A stretch of 64,000 nucleotides of DNA from an uncultured Treponema sp. (GCA_945877425.1 CAMCRZ010000007.1:1-64000); one strand, 5' to 3'; positions 47,669 through 58,745 are shown, numbered from the stretch's first letter. Notes: generated by a model not told the origin, from the sequence alone. Numbers and translations are program-made.

Positions 47669-48898
47669 ATGAAACTTTGGCTTAAATATTTAATAGGTGT
47701 TGTTCTTGGAATTTTTCTTGCAGTGATTTTTCCTGAAAACAGTGTAAGAGGACTTGATTTTTTAGATTTTATAAATAATCTTGTCATTCACATTGGAAGA
47801 TATATGCTTCTTCCTGTTTTATTTTTTTCCATTTCAACTGCCTGCTTTAATCTTAGGGAAGAAAAGCAGATTTTAAAATCAGGTATATGGATTTTCGGAG
47901 TTTTAATTGCATCTTCCGTACTTCTTGTTTTAATAGGTTTAGTTTCTTCGTTAATCGTAAATTTAGACAGGCTGCCTGTTCCTTACAAAAATGATAACTT
48001 AAACACAACTTTAGACATAGGCACTTTAATTACATCAATTTTCCCAACTTCAGGATTTGAAGTATTGCTGAACGGTGCATACCTTTTGCCATGCTTTATT
48101 TTTGCAGGTTTAGCGGGAGCAGGTGCAACAAGTGACAAATCTGCATCAAAACCGGCAGTTACGCTTTTTGAATCTTTAGCTCACGTGTGCTACAGCGTAA
48201 TGTCTTTCTTTACGGAAATTCTTTCCATAGGATTTATTGCATTGATGTGCAAATGGGTTTTAAACTTTTCAGTTTTATGGAAAAGCAAAATATTTAACTC
48301 TTTAATTTTAATGCTTACAGTTGATTTTTTTGTTGCAGCACTTGTAATTTATCCGCTTATCCTTAGAGTTTTATGCCACGACACAAGGCCTTACAGAGTT
48401 CTTTACGCTTCAATCTGTCCAGTTTTAGCAGCATTTATCAGCGGAGACACTAATTTAACTTTAACTCTTAACTTAAGGCATGGAAGGGAAAGTTTAGGAA
48501 TTAAGCCAAACTGTGCAAACGTTTCATTTCCTCTTTTTTCCATTTTCGGAAGAGGCGGTTCTGCTTTAGTTGAAACAGTAAGTTTTCTGCTCATTTACAA
48601 ATCTTATTCTACAGAAGATTTATCTTTAAGCTTCATACTTTGGATTGCAGTTTTTGCATTTTTACTTTCATTCGCTCTTGCAAACTTTCCTTCAGGCGGA
48701 ACATTTTTTGCCATTACAATTATGTGTGCAATGAAAGGTCACGGTCTTGAAGCAGGATATCTTTTGCTTAAGGATGTTGCACCATTTCTCTGTGCATACG
48801 CTGCAGCTTTTGATGCATTAACTGCAATTACAGGAAGCTACATTGTTGCAGTAAAAACAAAGATGATTCATCACCAGGAAATCAAGAAGTTCATCTAA
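47669..48898 (+). CDS. Dicarboxylate/amino acid:cation symporter (SDF family)
   Basis: 409 residues, eight membrane spans plus re-entrant loops, as in DctA/GltP. Recognisable features are KYLIGVVLGIFLAVIFPE, the serine-rich hairpin region around IFAGLAGAGATSDKSASKP, and the C-terminal DVAPFLCAYAAAFDALTAITGSYIV. The usual NMDG motif is not obvious; IFGRGGSALVETVSF takes its place, so substrate may differ from glutamate or C4-dicarboxylates. Translated from a leaderless mRNA. The closing region is followed by a GC-rich repeat-like block. Confidence 0.75.
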   Translation: MKLWLKYLIGVVLGIFLAVIFPENSVRGLDFLDFINNLVIHIGRYMLLPVLFFSISTACFNLREEKQILKSGIWIFGVLIASSVLLVLIGLVSSLIVNLDRLPVPYKNDNLNTTLDIGTLITSIFPTSGFEVLLNGAYLLPCFIFAGLAGAGATSDKSASKPAVTLFESLAHVCYSVMSFFTEILSIGFIALMCKWVLNFSVLWKSKIFNSLILMLTVDFFVAALVIYPLILRVLCHDTRPYRVLYASICPVLAAFISGDTNLTLTLNLRHGRESLGIKPNCANVSFPLFSIFGRGGSALVETVSFLLIYKSYSTEDLSLSFILWIAVFAFLLSFALANFPSGGTFFAITIMCAMKGHGLEAGYLLLKDVAPFLCAYAAAFDALTAITGSYIVAVKTKMIHHQEIKKFI

Positions 48899-49011
48899 CC
48901 AGACATCAAGCGCCAGACGTCACCTGCACCCGCAACGAAGTTCCCTGCACATGTTGGCTGAATGTAAGTTGCGGCTCTTTGGCAAGTGCGTGCAAATGCA
49001 GCGTCCGAACA
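48899..49011. repeat. GC-rich intergenic repeat-like block
   Basis: GC-rich against its surroundings, between the symporter gene and the methylase gene (which end towards each other). The complement of 48928-48945 matches 15615-15632 at 17 of 18 positions, and GCAAGTGCGT occurs in both blocks. It may act as a bidirectional terminator. Confidence 0.4.
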
Positions 49012-49749
49012 TCATCTTTTGTAAATTCTGTTTATTTCATCAGTAAAAACATTTTTGTCTTTATACACAAACAAAGGCGGTTCTACAACAATGCCGCTTT
49101 TAGCTTTTTTAACAGCTTCAATTAAAACCATTGTTGCATTTTTATTTGCATCAGGGTAAACAAAGCGCAGTCTTTTTATTTCAAGTTTTGCTTTTTTAAA
49201 AGCATCACAAATTTCGGCAAGACGTTCCGGCCTGTGAATCATAAAAAACTTTCCGCCAGTATTTAAAAGATAAGATGCACTGTCTGCCACATCTTCCAGA
49301 GTACACAAAATCTCGTGACGTGAAATTGCCTTTTCTTCATAAGGATTAACGTTTCCCTGCAGTGTTTTCATGTACGGCGGATTTGAAACTACAACATTTG
49401 CACTGTTAGCAGAAAAATTTTTCCTTACGTTTTTAATGTCTTCGTTAAGAACAGAAATTTTTTCTTCAAGGCAATTTAACTTTACACTTCGGGCAGCAGC
49501 ATCTGCAACTTCACTTTGAATTTCCAAAGCGTTTATTTTTTTTACATTGCACTTTGAACAAATAAGAAGGGGAATTATTCCGGTTCCAGTGCCTAAATCA
49601 AATACAGTGTCACCGTTTTTTACAGAAGCAAAATCAGCAAGTAAAACTGCATCAATTCCAAAGCAAAAGCCTTTATCTTTCTGAATGATTTTTTTGTTCC
49701 ATTGTTCCAGAAAATCTATATGTTCATTTTGTTTAAGCTCAACTTCCAT
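49012..49749 (-). CDS. TrmN6-like tRNA adenine-N6 methyltransferase
   Basis: 245 residues, a class I methyltransferase. VFDLGTGTGIIPLLI is the SAM-binding motif I, and VVVSNPPYMKTLQGNVNPYEEKAISRHE contains the NPPY catalytic motif followed by the pattern typical of the YfiC/TrmN6 group, which modify A37 of tRNA1(Val). Target is inferred from the family. The stretch upstream carries the amt terminator; the gene appears to be transcribed from its own start. Confidence 0.82.
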   Translation of the reverse strand: MEVELKQNEHIDFLEQWNKKIIQKDKGFCFGIDAVLLADFASVKNGDTVFDLGTGTGIIPLLICSKCNVKKINALEIQSEVADAAARSVKLNCLEEKISVLNEDIKNVRKNFSANSANVVVSNPPYMKTLQGNVNPYEEKAISRHEILCTLEDVADSASYLLNTGGKFFMIHRPERLAEICDAFKKAKLEIKRLRFVYPDANKNATMVLIEAVKKAKSGIVVEPPLFVYKDKNVFTDEINRIYKR

Positions 49750-49785
49750 AAAACAATTTTACTGTTGAAAAGAAAAAGTAACAAT

Positions 49786-49834
49786 AAAAAAAAGCCCTTC
49801 GCTTCCGATGGGGTTACAAACCGAAAGCAAAGGG
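49786..49834 (-). terminator. Terminator of the Amt-PII gene
   Basis: Minus strand: a 12-bp stem (49834-49823 with 49806-49795, two G-U), a 16-nt loop and CTTTTTTTT. Confidence 0.88.
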
Positions 49835-49874
49835 ACAAAATCTATCTTACAGCATTCACTGTAAAATCCACTTA

Positions 49875-51656
49875 TTATTCTTCATCCTGAAGAGCATCGT
49901 ATCCAGATTCACCTGTACGAACTTTAACAACATTATCAACAGGATAAACGAAAATCTTTCCGTCACCAATGTGACCTGTGTAAAGTGCCTTCTTAGCAGT
50001 TTCAATAACTGTATCAACAGGAACTTTAGATACAACAATTTCAACTTTAATCTTAGGAAGAAGATTCATTGTAACAGGAGCACCACGATAATATTCGCTT
50101 GCACCATGCTGCATTCCGCAACCCATTACGTTTATAACAGTCATACCGTTTACACCGATAGAATTCATTGCAGTCTTAAGTGCATCGAACTTATTCTGTC
50201 TTGTAATAATAACAATCTTGTGTAAGCTTGCATCTTTTGAAGCAGGGATTGTTTCCGGAACTTTAAGCACAGGCACAGCTTCTGACAAAGAAACACCTGC
50301 TGCTTTTGCTTCACGGATATCATCTGCAGAAAGTGTCATGCCAAATCCTGCATAAGCTGATTCAAGACCATGTTCAAGTTTATCAAGACCAACAATTTCT
50401 TCTTCTGGAGTAACACGCAAACCAATTGTAACTTTAAGAAGGAAGAACACAATAGAAATTGTTACAACTGTCCAAAGAATTGTAATTCCCATACCTTCCA
50501 GCTGAAGAATAAGCTGACTTACTCCACCGCCGTAGAAAAGTCCTTCTTTAATTCCAGCTGCTTCAAATCCAGGTGCTGACTTTGTTGCGAAAAGACCAAC
50601 TGCAACTGTTCCCCAAATACCGTTTACCATATGAACACCAACTGCACCAACAGGGTCATCAATATGCATTACGTAGTCAAGGAGCCAGATTCCGAAGATT
50701 ACAAGAAGACCTGCAACTACACCGATAATAGCTGCACCGGCACAATCTGTAACGTCACAAGGAGCTGTAATTGCAACAAGACCTGCAAGTGAAGCGTTAA
50801 GACACATTGAAACATCAGGCTTACCGTATTTAATCCATGTGAAAATCATTGCTGTAACAGTTGCAACAGCAGGAGCTACAGTTGTTGTAAGGAAGATTGA
50901 ACCAAGTGTTGCTACATCAGTTGCAGCTGCACCGTTAAATCCGTACCAGCCGAACCAAAGGATAAATACACCAAGTGCACCCATAGCAATGTTGCTTCCA
51001 GGGAAACCGTGAACTTTTGTTACCTTACCCTTAGCATCTTTTTCAAACTTACCGATACGAGGACCAAGCATTGCGGCACCAATAAGGGCACAAATACCGC
51101 CAACCATGTGGATACAGTTTGAACCAGCATAATCGTGGAATCCCCACTGAGCAAGGAATCCGCCGCCCCAAACCCAGTGAGCTTCAATAGGATAAATAAT
51201 TCCAGAAATAATTGCTGAATATATACAATATGTGCTGAACTTTGTACGTTCTGCCATTGCGCCTGAAACAATAGTTGCAGTTGTAGCACAGAATACTAAG
51301 TTAAACACAAAGTTCGAATAATCAAAACTAACGTAATCACTGAATACGCTGAAACCTGGCTTACCTAAGAAAGACCATATGCCTTTGCTAACTTCACCAG
51401 TTGTAGGATCTGTATAAGAAAGCATGAACGAAGCACCAATAAGGAACCACATTACAGTACCAATACAGAAGTCCATAAGGTTTTTCATGATGATATTACC
51501 AGTGTTCTTTGCACGGGTAAATCCAGCTTCAACCATTGCAAAACCAGCCTGCATCCAGAAAACTAATGCTGCACCAATAAGGAACCAAACGCTAAAAGTT
51601 GTACTTCCAGCAGAAGCAAGACTTTCGCCGATTGCATTTACAATTTCTTCACTCAT
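49875..51656 (-). CDS. Ammonium transporter fused to a PII (GlnB/GlnK) domain
   Basis: 593 residues from the ATG at 51656, 4 nt after GAGGAGT; the frame upstream is part of a leader hairpin. Residues 1-430 are an 11-span Amt channel: WFLIGAALVFWMQAGFAMVEAGF, the twin-histidine regions (GGICALIGAAMLGPR and VGAVGVHMVNGIWGTVAVG). After a linker (about 430-480) a PII domain follows: LHKIVIITRQNKFDALKTAM, GCGMQHGASEYYRG (T-loop with the tyrosine that is uridylylated in E. coli) and GHIGDGKIFVYPVD (B-loop). PII normally plugs AmtB as a separate protein; here the plug is tethered. It is next to type III glutamine synthetase. Confidence 0.95.
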   Translation of the reverse strand: MSEEIVNAIGESLASAGSTTFSVWFLIGAALVFWMQAGFAMVEAGFTRAKNTGNIIMKNLMDFCIGTVMWFLIGASFMLSYTDPTTGEVSKGIWSFLGKPGFSVFSDYVSFDYSNFVFNLVFCATTATIVSGAMAERTKFSTYCIYSAIISGIIYPIEAHWVWGGGFLAQWGFHDYAGSNCIHMVGGICALIGAAMLGPRIGKFEKDAKGKVTKVHGFPGSNIAMGALGVFILWFGWYGFNGAAATDVATLGSIFLTTTVAPAVATVTAMIFTWIKYGKPDVSMCLNASLAGLVAITAPCDVTDCAGAAIIGVVAGLLVIFGIWLLDYVMHIDDPVGAVGVHMVNGIWGTVAVGLFATKSAPGFEAAGIKEGLFYGGGVSQLILQLEGMGITILWTVVTISIVFFLLKVTIGLRVTPEEEIVGLDKLEHGLESAYAGFGMTLSADDIREAKAAGVSLSEAVPVLKVPETIPASKDASLHKIVIITRQNKFDALKTAMNSIGVNGMTVINVMGCGMQHGASEYYRGAPVTMNLLPKIKVEIVVSKVPVDTVIETAKKALYTGHIGDGKIFVYPVDNVVKVRTGESGYDALQDEE

Positions 51657-51680
51657 AGTCACTCCTCTAAAAAATTGCAT

Positions 51681-51763
51681 AAAAAAAATGGCACACATCA
51701 CCCTGCAAATTCCGACTTTAAAATTTTCTCCAAAATCAGAACTTCTAAAATGATGCACGCCAT
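51681..51763 (-). terminator. Terminator-like hairpin between glnN and amt-PII
   Basis: Minus strand: 51763-51751 pairs with 51700-51688 over 13 positions (three G-U), with an inner 8-bp stem (AGTTCTGA with TCGGAATT), followed by eight U. It lies 61 nt after the glnN stop and its U-run ends only 24 nt before the amt start, so it ends glnN transcripts and must also be passed for amt expression unless a promoter overlaps it. Confidence 0.75.
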
Positions 51764-51824
51764 TGTGCCAAAATATTTAATTTTAATTCTTTAACAATTC
51801 AACAAAACTTGTAAATTATTAAAC

Positions 51825-53912
51825 TTAAACTCTAAAAAGTAAATCTTCGTAACTTGGGAATGGTTTGTAATCTTCTCCAAGTAAAGGTTCAATCTGATCT
51901 GCAATAGCACGTGCTTCTGCCATAGTTGGAAGAATAACATCAGCATAAGAACGAGCCATAGCCATAACATCACCAGCAGCTTTTGTTGCAAGATGCTTAG
52001 CAGCAAGATCATCTGCTTTAAGAGAAAGTTCGTTTACAAGACCGTCAAGTTTTGCAAGAACAGCACTTTCTGCAGTAGCTTTTGCACCAGGAACAACTGC
52101 CTTAAGATTAATAACCGTTTTAGAAACATCGTTAATATACTTGTATGCAGCAGGAAGAATATCCTTGCTAATCATTTCAAGCATAGTTTCAACTTCAATG
52201 TTGATAATCTGTGAATACTTTTCAAGCTTTGTTTCGTAATGAGCTTCCATTTCTTCTTTTGTGTAAACGCCCATTTCTGTGTAAAGCTTAACGTTTTTAG
52301 CATCCATGTAGTGAGCCATTGCATCTGGAGTTGTTCTAAGTTCCATAAGTCCGCGTTTTGCAGCTTCTGTTTTCCAAGATTCATCGTAACCGTTGCCGTT
52401 GAATACAACTTTCCAGTGAGTTTTTACTTCACGTTCAATAAGTGTGTTCAAAGCTTTTTCAAAATCAGCAGCGCCTTCAAGTTCATCAGCAAACTGTTTA
52501 AGTGAGTAAGCAACAATTGCATCCAAAGCTGTGTTAGGACCTGCAATTGAAAGTGATGAACCGCAAGAACGGAATTCAAACTTGTTTCCTGTAAATGCAA
52601 ATGGTGAAGTTCTGTTACGGTCTGTAGAATCTCTTGGAATTGGAGGAAGAACATCAACACCAATTGTCATTTTTGAAGTTTTATCTGCTGAATAAGGTTT
52701 GCCTTCTACAATTGAAGAAAGCACTCTGTAAAGTTCATCACCAAGATAAACTGAAATAATTGCCGGAGGAGCTTCGTTTGCACCAAGACGGTGGTCGTTT
52801 CCTGCACTTGCAACAGAAATACGCAGAAGATCCTGATTTTCATCAACAGCTTTAATAATTGCAGTCAAGAACAAAAGGAACTGTGCATTGCTTTCCGGAG
52901 TTTTTCCTGGTTCAAGAAGATTTTCACCTTCATTTGTAGACATAGACCAGTTGTTATGTTTTCCTGAACCGTTAAGTCCTGCAAACGGCTTTTCGTGAAG
53001 AAGACATTCCAAACCGTGACGCTTAGCAACTTTCTTCATTACTTCCATTGTAAGCTGGTTCTGGTCTACAGCAAGATTTGTTGTGCTGAAAATCGGAGCC
53101 ATTTCGTGCTGTGCCGGAGCAACTTCGTTATGTTCAGTCTTTGAAAGAATACCGTACTTCCAGAGTGTTGAGTTAAGGTCTTCCATGTACTTTACAATTC
53201 TTGGGTTAAGGGCTGCAAAGTACTGGTCGTCCATTTCCTGACCTTTTGAAGGCTTAGCACCAAAAAGTGTGCGTCCTGTCATGCGAAGGTCTTTGCGTTT
53301 TGACCAAAGTTCATGATCAACAATAAAGTATTCCTGTTCAGGTCCAACTGTTGTAGCAACATGGCTTACTTCTTTGCCGAAAAGTTTAAGAATACGTTTT
53401 GCCTGAGTATCAAGAGCTTCCATTGAACGAAGAAGCGGAGTTTTCTTATCAAGAGCTTCACCTGTATAAGAACAGAATGCTGTTGGAATACAAAGTGTGT
53501 GTTCCTTTATGAATGGATATGATGTAGGATCCCAAACAGTGTAACCGCGGGCTTCAAAAGTTGCACGATGTCCGCCTGAAGGGAAAGAAGATGCATCAGG
53601 TTCACCTTTAACAAGTTCCTTTCCGCTGAAACTCATAATTACAGTTCCATCATCCTGAGGATTGATAAATGAATCATGTTTTTCTGCTGTAATGCCTGTT
53701 AACGGCTGAAACCAGTGAGCATAGTGTGTAGCACCATTTTCGATTGCCCATTCTTTCATAGCATGAGCAACAACATTTGCAACATCAAGTTCAAGCGGAA
53801 CTCCATCATCAAGAGTTTTCTTAAGAGCTTTAAATGTTTCTTTTGGCAAACGATCTTTCATTACTTTCTGATTAAAAACCATACTGCCAAAAATCTCTGG
53901 GACATTTGTCAT
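51825..53912 (-). CDS. glnN: Type III glutamine synthetase (GSIII)
   Basis: 695 residues, the length of GSIII and far longer than GSI or GSII. N-terminus [21 protein letters not shown] is typical of the family. Active-site regions include [32 protein letters not shown] (metal-binding Glu), [26 protein letters not shown] (ATP binding) and [20 protein letters not shown]. It makes glutamine from glutamate and ammonia. The neighbour downstream is the Amt-PII fusion, so uptake and assimilation are linked. GGGGGT precedes the start; a strong hairpin lies 40 nt upstream. Confidence 0.96.
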   Translation of the reverse strand: MTNVPEIFGSMVFNQKVMKDRLPKETFKALKKTLDDGVPLELDVANVVAHAMKEWAIENGATHYAHWFQPLTGITAEKHDSFINPQDDGTVIMSFSGKELVKGEPDASSFPSGGHRATFEARGYTVWDPTSYPFIKEHTLCIPTAFCSYTGEALDKKTPLLRSMEALDTQAKRILKLFGKEVSHVATTVGPEQEYFIVDHELWSKRKDLRMTGRTLFGAKPSKGQEMDDQYFAALNPRIVKYMEDLNSTLWKYGILSKTEHNEVAPAQHEMAPIFSTTNLAVDQNQLTMEVMKKVAKRHGLECLLHEKPFAGLNGSGKHNNWSMSTNEGENLLEPGKTPESNAQFLLFLTAIIKAVDENQDLLRISVASAGNDHRLGANEAPPAIISVYLGDELYRVLSSIVEGKPYSADKTSKMTIGVDVLPPIPRDSTDRNRTSPFAFTGNKFEFRSCGSSLSIAGPNTALDAIVAYSLKQFADELEGAADFEKALNTLIEREVKTHWKVVFNGNGYDESWKTEAAKRGLMELRTTPDAMAHYMDAKNVKLYTEMGVYTKEEMEAHYETKLEKYSQIINIEVETMLEMISKDILPAAYKYINDVSKTVINLKAVVPGAKATAESAVLAKLDGLVNELSLKADDLAAKHLATKAAGDVMAMARSYADVILPTMAEARAIADQIEPLLGEDYKPFPSYEDLLFRV

Positions 53913-53951
53913 ATATAACCCCCTAAAAATTAATTACTTTTTTAAGTAAAT

Positions 53952-54007
53952 AAAAAAAGGCGACGTGAACCCTATTATTAAAAAATAAATAGATTCACAT
54001 CGCCTTT
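53952..54007 (-). terminator. Strong hairpin with U-run upstream of glnN
   Basis: Minus strand: AAAGGCGATGTGAA (54007-53994) pairs with TTCACGTCGCCTTT (53969-53956), one G-U, followed by UUU(U)AU. It terminates mglC (stop at 54106) and lies 40 nt before the glnN start, again leaving little room for a promoter. Confidence 0.85.
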
Positions 54008-54105
54008 GATGTTGATTCGTATATTATTAAATCATTAAAAAAAAATCAATACTTTTAATGCATAAAAATACAGTTTTTTAGCCCGAAAGCTTGATTTAAT
54101 AAATA

Positions 54106-55725
54106 TTACTTGCGTTTAAGATACTTAATGCTGTCCAATGCAACTGCTGCAATAATAATCAGACCTTTAAACACAAACTGAAGGTTAGTATCAATCTTAA
54201 GGAATGTTAAGCAGTAAGTTAAACTCTGGAAAATAATAACACCAATAGCAGCACCGCTTATCTTACCTATACCGCCGTTAAATGAAATGCCGCCTACAAC
54301 ACAAGCCGCAATAGCATCCATTTCGTAACCCTGACCAGTACCGGCTGCAGCATTTGCACGGAAAGCTTCAAGGAAAGAGCCGCATCCGTAGAAAATACCT
54401 GCCATAATGAAGATTCCCATAGTTGTCCAGAAAACACTGATTCCGGAAACAGCAGCAGCTTCAGCATTACCGCCTACAGCATACATATTTTTTCCGAAAG
54501 TTGTTTTGTTCCAGATAAACCATGCTACAGCTATAGCTATGATTGCAGGAATAATCAGTTTAGGGAAAGTGATGTTGCCGCCTAAATCCCATCTTCCGCC
54601 AATTAAGTTTTTAATGCCGCCGTCAATAGAGCCTACTGGTGCACCTTGAGTTCCGAACATAAGTAAACCGTAAATAATCAGCTGTGTTGAAAGAGTTGAA
54701 ATAAACGGATGGATTTTAAGCTTAGCCGAGAAAAATCCTGCGAAAGAACAGAACATTACGCACAAAACAATTGCAAGACATAAAGCCATTGCAAGCCTTC
54801 CGCCCATTGGAATTGCTGAAAAATCAAACGGTCCTTTATTGAAAAATTTTATAACGTTTACTCCAGGATGAAGAATCATACCTGTAATAACTGCGCCCAA
54901 TGCAACCATACGGCCAACGCTTAAGTCCGTACCTGCAATAAGAATAAGACCTGCAACACCTAATGCATAGAACATACGTGTAGAAGACTGTTCAAGGATG
55001 GTAAGAATATTCCTTAAAGAGAAAAGATTACCTGCACCTTTTAACGGAGCAATAATAATACATGCTATAAAGAACAGAATAATTGCAAGATAAAGTCCGT
55101 TGTCAAGAAGGAACTTTGATGTCTTGAAATTGTAGATGTAATTCTTAAAGTTTAAGGCAACATTTTCTGCAAAAACAGTTTTACCGTTTCTTAAAGCACG
55201 ATTTTCCTGAATGTGATCAGAAAATGCCTGTTTCTTCATATCCTTGCAATGTTCAATTTCTGTAGCAAGATGATTTTTTGCATCAAACAATGCAGATTTT
55301 CTTTCGTACTTTGCAGTAATAATGTCAACTTTTTCTTTAAGAGAAGCAATTCTCTTTGAACTTTCTTCATTGATTTGTGCAACTTTTGAAACGTATTCAG
55401 CTTTTGCTTCCTTGATTTTATTGTCAGCCTCTGCATTTACCTGTTTTACGTAATCAACAGCAATTGAGTTGGCATAAGCAACAGCTTCTTTAGAAATTGC
55501 CTTGTCTTTGGCAGCATTATTTTTTTCTACAGCTGAAGCTTCTTTTAAAGCATTTTTCTTTTCGCTGATTAAGTTCTGAAGTTCTTCTTTGCTAAGCATT
55601 TTGTTTTTCTTGGCAGATTCAATTTCCTGCTTAAGAAGAATTGCTTTGTTTACGCCGTCCTTGCGAAGTTCATCAAGTTGAGCATGATATTCTTTAAGTT
55701 TTTCGTCTTCACTAAAACTTTTCAT
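54106..55725 (-). CDS. mglC: Sugar ABC transporter permease MglC with coiled-coil N-extension
   Basis: 539 residues. The C-terminal 330 residues are a BPD_transp_2 permease: SSTRMFYALGVAGLILIAGTDLSVGRMVALG (hallmark DLSVG), PFISTLSTQLIIYG, GGNAEAAAVSGI (coupling EAA-like loop) and CVVGGISFNGGIGKISGA. The first 200 residues are soluble, Lys/Glu/Ala-rich and predicted coiled coil (ELRKDGVNKAILLKQEIESA through ASLKEKVDIITAKYERK). Ordinary MglC/RbsC permeases lack this part. It is the last gene of mglBAC and imports galactose, glucose or a related sugar. Confidence 0.88.
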   Translation of the reverse strand: MKSFSEDEKLKEYHAQLDELRKDGVNKAILLKQEIESAKKNKMLSKEELQNLISEKKNALKEASAVEKNNAAKDKAISKEAVAYANSIAVDYVKQVNAEADNKIKEAKAEYVSKVAQINEESSKRIASLKEKVDIITAKYERKSALFDAKNHLATEIEHCKDMKKQAFSDHIQENRALRNGKTVFAENVALNFKNYIYNFKTSKFLLDNGLYLAIILFFIACIIIAPLKGAGNLFSLRNILTILEQSSTRMFYALGVAGLILIAGTDLSVGRMVALGAVITGMILHPGVNVIKFFNKGPFDFSAIPMGGRLAMALCLAIVLCVMFCSFAGFFSAKLKIHPFISTLSTQLIIYGLLMFGTQGAPVGSIDGGIKNLIGGRWDLGGNITFPKLIIPAIIAIAVAWFIWNKTTFGKNMYAVGGNAEAAAVSGISVFWTTMGIFIMAGIFYGCGSFLEAFRANAAAGTGQGYEMDAIAACVVGGISFNGGIGKISGAAIGVIIFQSLTYCLTFLKIDTNLQFVFKGLIIIAAVALDSIKYLKRK

Positions 55726-55767
55726 TTATTCCCCCAATAAAATAAACTGTAACTTTCAAGCAGTAAA

Positions 55768-57261
55768 TTACAGGTATTTTGCAGAAAGTCTTAAAAGTGC
55801 TTCCTGATCAGTTTCTTTTGTATTTACAACTCCGGCAATTCTGTGGTTAGACATAACTGCAATTCTGTTTGTAATGCCTAAAATTTCAGGCATTTCACTG
55901 GAAACTACAATAATAGTCTTTCCTTCTTTCGCCATCTGAATTATCAGCTGATAAATTTCATACTTAGCGCCAACGTCAATACCGCGAGTCGGTTCATCAA
56001 GCAAAAGAATATCCGGAGTACGTTCAAGCCATTTTCCTATAATAACTTTCTGCTGGTTTCCGCCCGAAAGTGATGAAATCAGATCTGCTGCAGAAACACA
56101 TTTTGTGTGCATCTTTTTAATTTCTCTGTTTGCAGCTGCAGTCATCTTTTGTTTGGAAATAATGCCATGAGTTTTATAAGCGTTCATGTTTGTAATAGTA
56201 GTATTAAATTCAATACTTGCTTTTCCAAACATTCCGTTAAACTTACGCTCCTCTGTTACAAGTGCAAAGTTGTGAGCCATTGCATCCTTGCTGGAATTAA
56301 AGCGAAGTTTCTTTCCCTTAACGATAATTTCACCGGTTGAAATAGTTCTTACTCCAAAAAGTGATTCAAGCAATTCACTTCGTCCTGCACCAACAAGACC
56401 GTAAAGCCCGAATATTTCACCTTTTTTTACAGTAAACGAAATATCTTCAAGATGAGGTTCGTATTTTGTAGAAAGATTTCTTACTTCAAAGTAATCTTCG
56501 CCAGGAGTGTTATCTACATCAGGGAAGCGTTTATCAAGACTTCGTCCAACCATAGCAGAAATAAGGACATTCATATCTGTATCTTTGATTGCCGAAGTGT
56601 AAACCATATTTCCATCTCTAAGAACAGAAACTTCATCGCAAATCTGGAAAATTTCATCCATTTTGTGAGATATATAAACGAAAGAAATGCCTTTCTCCCT
56701 AAGATCCCGAACAATAGAAAAAAGTTTTTGAACTTCTGGTTCTGTAAGTGAAGATGTAGGTTCGTCTAAAACAATAATTTTTGAATTGTAGGAAACAGCC
56801 TTAGCAATTTCTACCATTTGTCTCTGACTTACAGACATTGTTCTCATTATTGTTGTTGGATTTACGTTCATATTCAGCGATGCAAAAATTGCCGAACATT
56901 CCTTTACCATACGTTTTTCATCTACAACACCAAACTTTTTCGGATACCGACCAAGGAACATATTGTCCATAACAGTACGGTCCAGGCACTGATTCAATTC
57001 CTGATGAACCATTGCAACACCGTTTTCAAGTGCATCCTTAGGATTTTTAAAATCCACAGGTTTATCATTTAAAGTTATCTGACCTTCATCTTTTGCGTAT
57101 ATACCAAAAAGACATTTCATCATAGTAGACTTACCGGCACCATTTTCTCCCATAAGTCCCATTACGCTGCCTTTTTTTACTGTTAAATTAATTCCATTAA
57201 GAACTTTATTTTTTGCAAAAGATTTAGACAAATTCTTTAATTCAAGAACATTATCGCTCAT
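55768..57261 (-). CDS. mglA: Sugar ABC transporter ATPase MglA
   Basis: 497 residues from the ATG at 57261 (MSDNVLELKNLSKSF). Two ABC domains in tandem, as in MglA/RbsA: first with Walker A GENGAGKST, signature MSVSQRQMVEIA and Walker B IIVLDEPTSSL; second with GLVGAGRSE, LSGGNQQKVIIG and ILLLDEPTRGID. It powers the MglBC system. Start is 209 nt after the mglB stop, with a hairpin between. Upstream frame to 57309 is not ABC-like. Confidence 0.93.
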   Translation of the reverse strand: MSDNVLELKNLSKSFAKNKVLNGINLTVKKGSVMGLMGENGAGKSTMMKCLFGIYAKDEGQITLNDKPVDFKNPKDALENGVAMVHQELNQCLDRTVMDNMFLGRYPKKFGVVDEKRMVKECSAIFASLNMNVNPTTIMRTMSVSQRQMVEIAKAVSYNSKIIVLDEPTSSLTEPEVQKLFSIVRDLREKGISFVYISHKMDEIFQICDEVSVLRDGNMVYTSAIKDTDMNVLISAMVGRSLDKRFPDVDNTPGEDYFEVRNLSTKYEPHLEDISFTVKKGEIFGLYGLVGAGRSELLESLFGVRTISTGEIIVKGKKLRFNSSKDAMAHNFALVTEERKFNGMFGKASIEFNTTITNMNAYKTHGIISKQKMTAAANREIKKMHTKCVSAADLISSLSGGNQQKVIIGKWLERTPDILLLDEPTRGIDVGAKYEIYQLIIQMAKEGKTIIVVSSEMPEILGITNRIAVMSNHRIAGVVNTKETDQEALLRLSAKYL

Positions 57262-57410
57262 CTTAATTACCTTATTTTCAATTTGACAAAAAAAGCCTGT
57301 AAACCCCAAAAGATTTCTGTTTCATAAATTGCACTGAAAAAAAAACTGCAACTTAGTCCGCACAAGCGAATTTAAACATACTTTTTAAGATTACAGGCGT
57401 ATTACATAAT

Positions 57411-57455
57411 GAAGCTGTCCTGTTTCAGAATGACTGAACTTTTCAAGACAGCTTC
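57411..57455 (-). terminator. mglB-mglA intergenic hairpin
   Basis: GAAGCTGTC (57411-57419) and GACAGCTTC (57447-57455) form a 9-bp stem with an inner TTCAG/CTGAA stem. It starts 16 nt after the mglB stop on the minus strand and has no good U-run. It probably stabilises or partly ends the mglB transcript, so the binding protein is made in excess over MglAC. Confidence 0.6.
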
Positions 57456-57470
57456 TTAAAAGGTTATAAA

Positions 57471-58670
<1,200 letters not shown>

Positions 58671-58745
58671 CTATTTTCCTCCTTTAATAATGAAAAAAAA
58701 GACATTACCGTAAAAAATACCGGCCTCACATCTTTTTATAGGCAC

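Noticed and set aside
51751..51775. Sigma54-like GG/GC pair upstream of amt-PII
   Set aside because: The spacing between the GG and GC is one base too long for a -24/-12 promoter and the bases belong to the hairpin stem.
54407..54649. 80-codon plus-strand ORF within mglC
   Set aside because: Antisense shadow of a strongly conserved permease gene.
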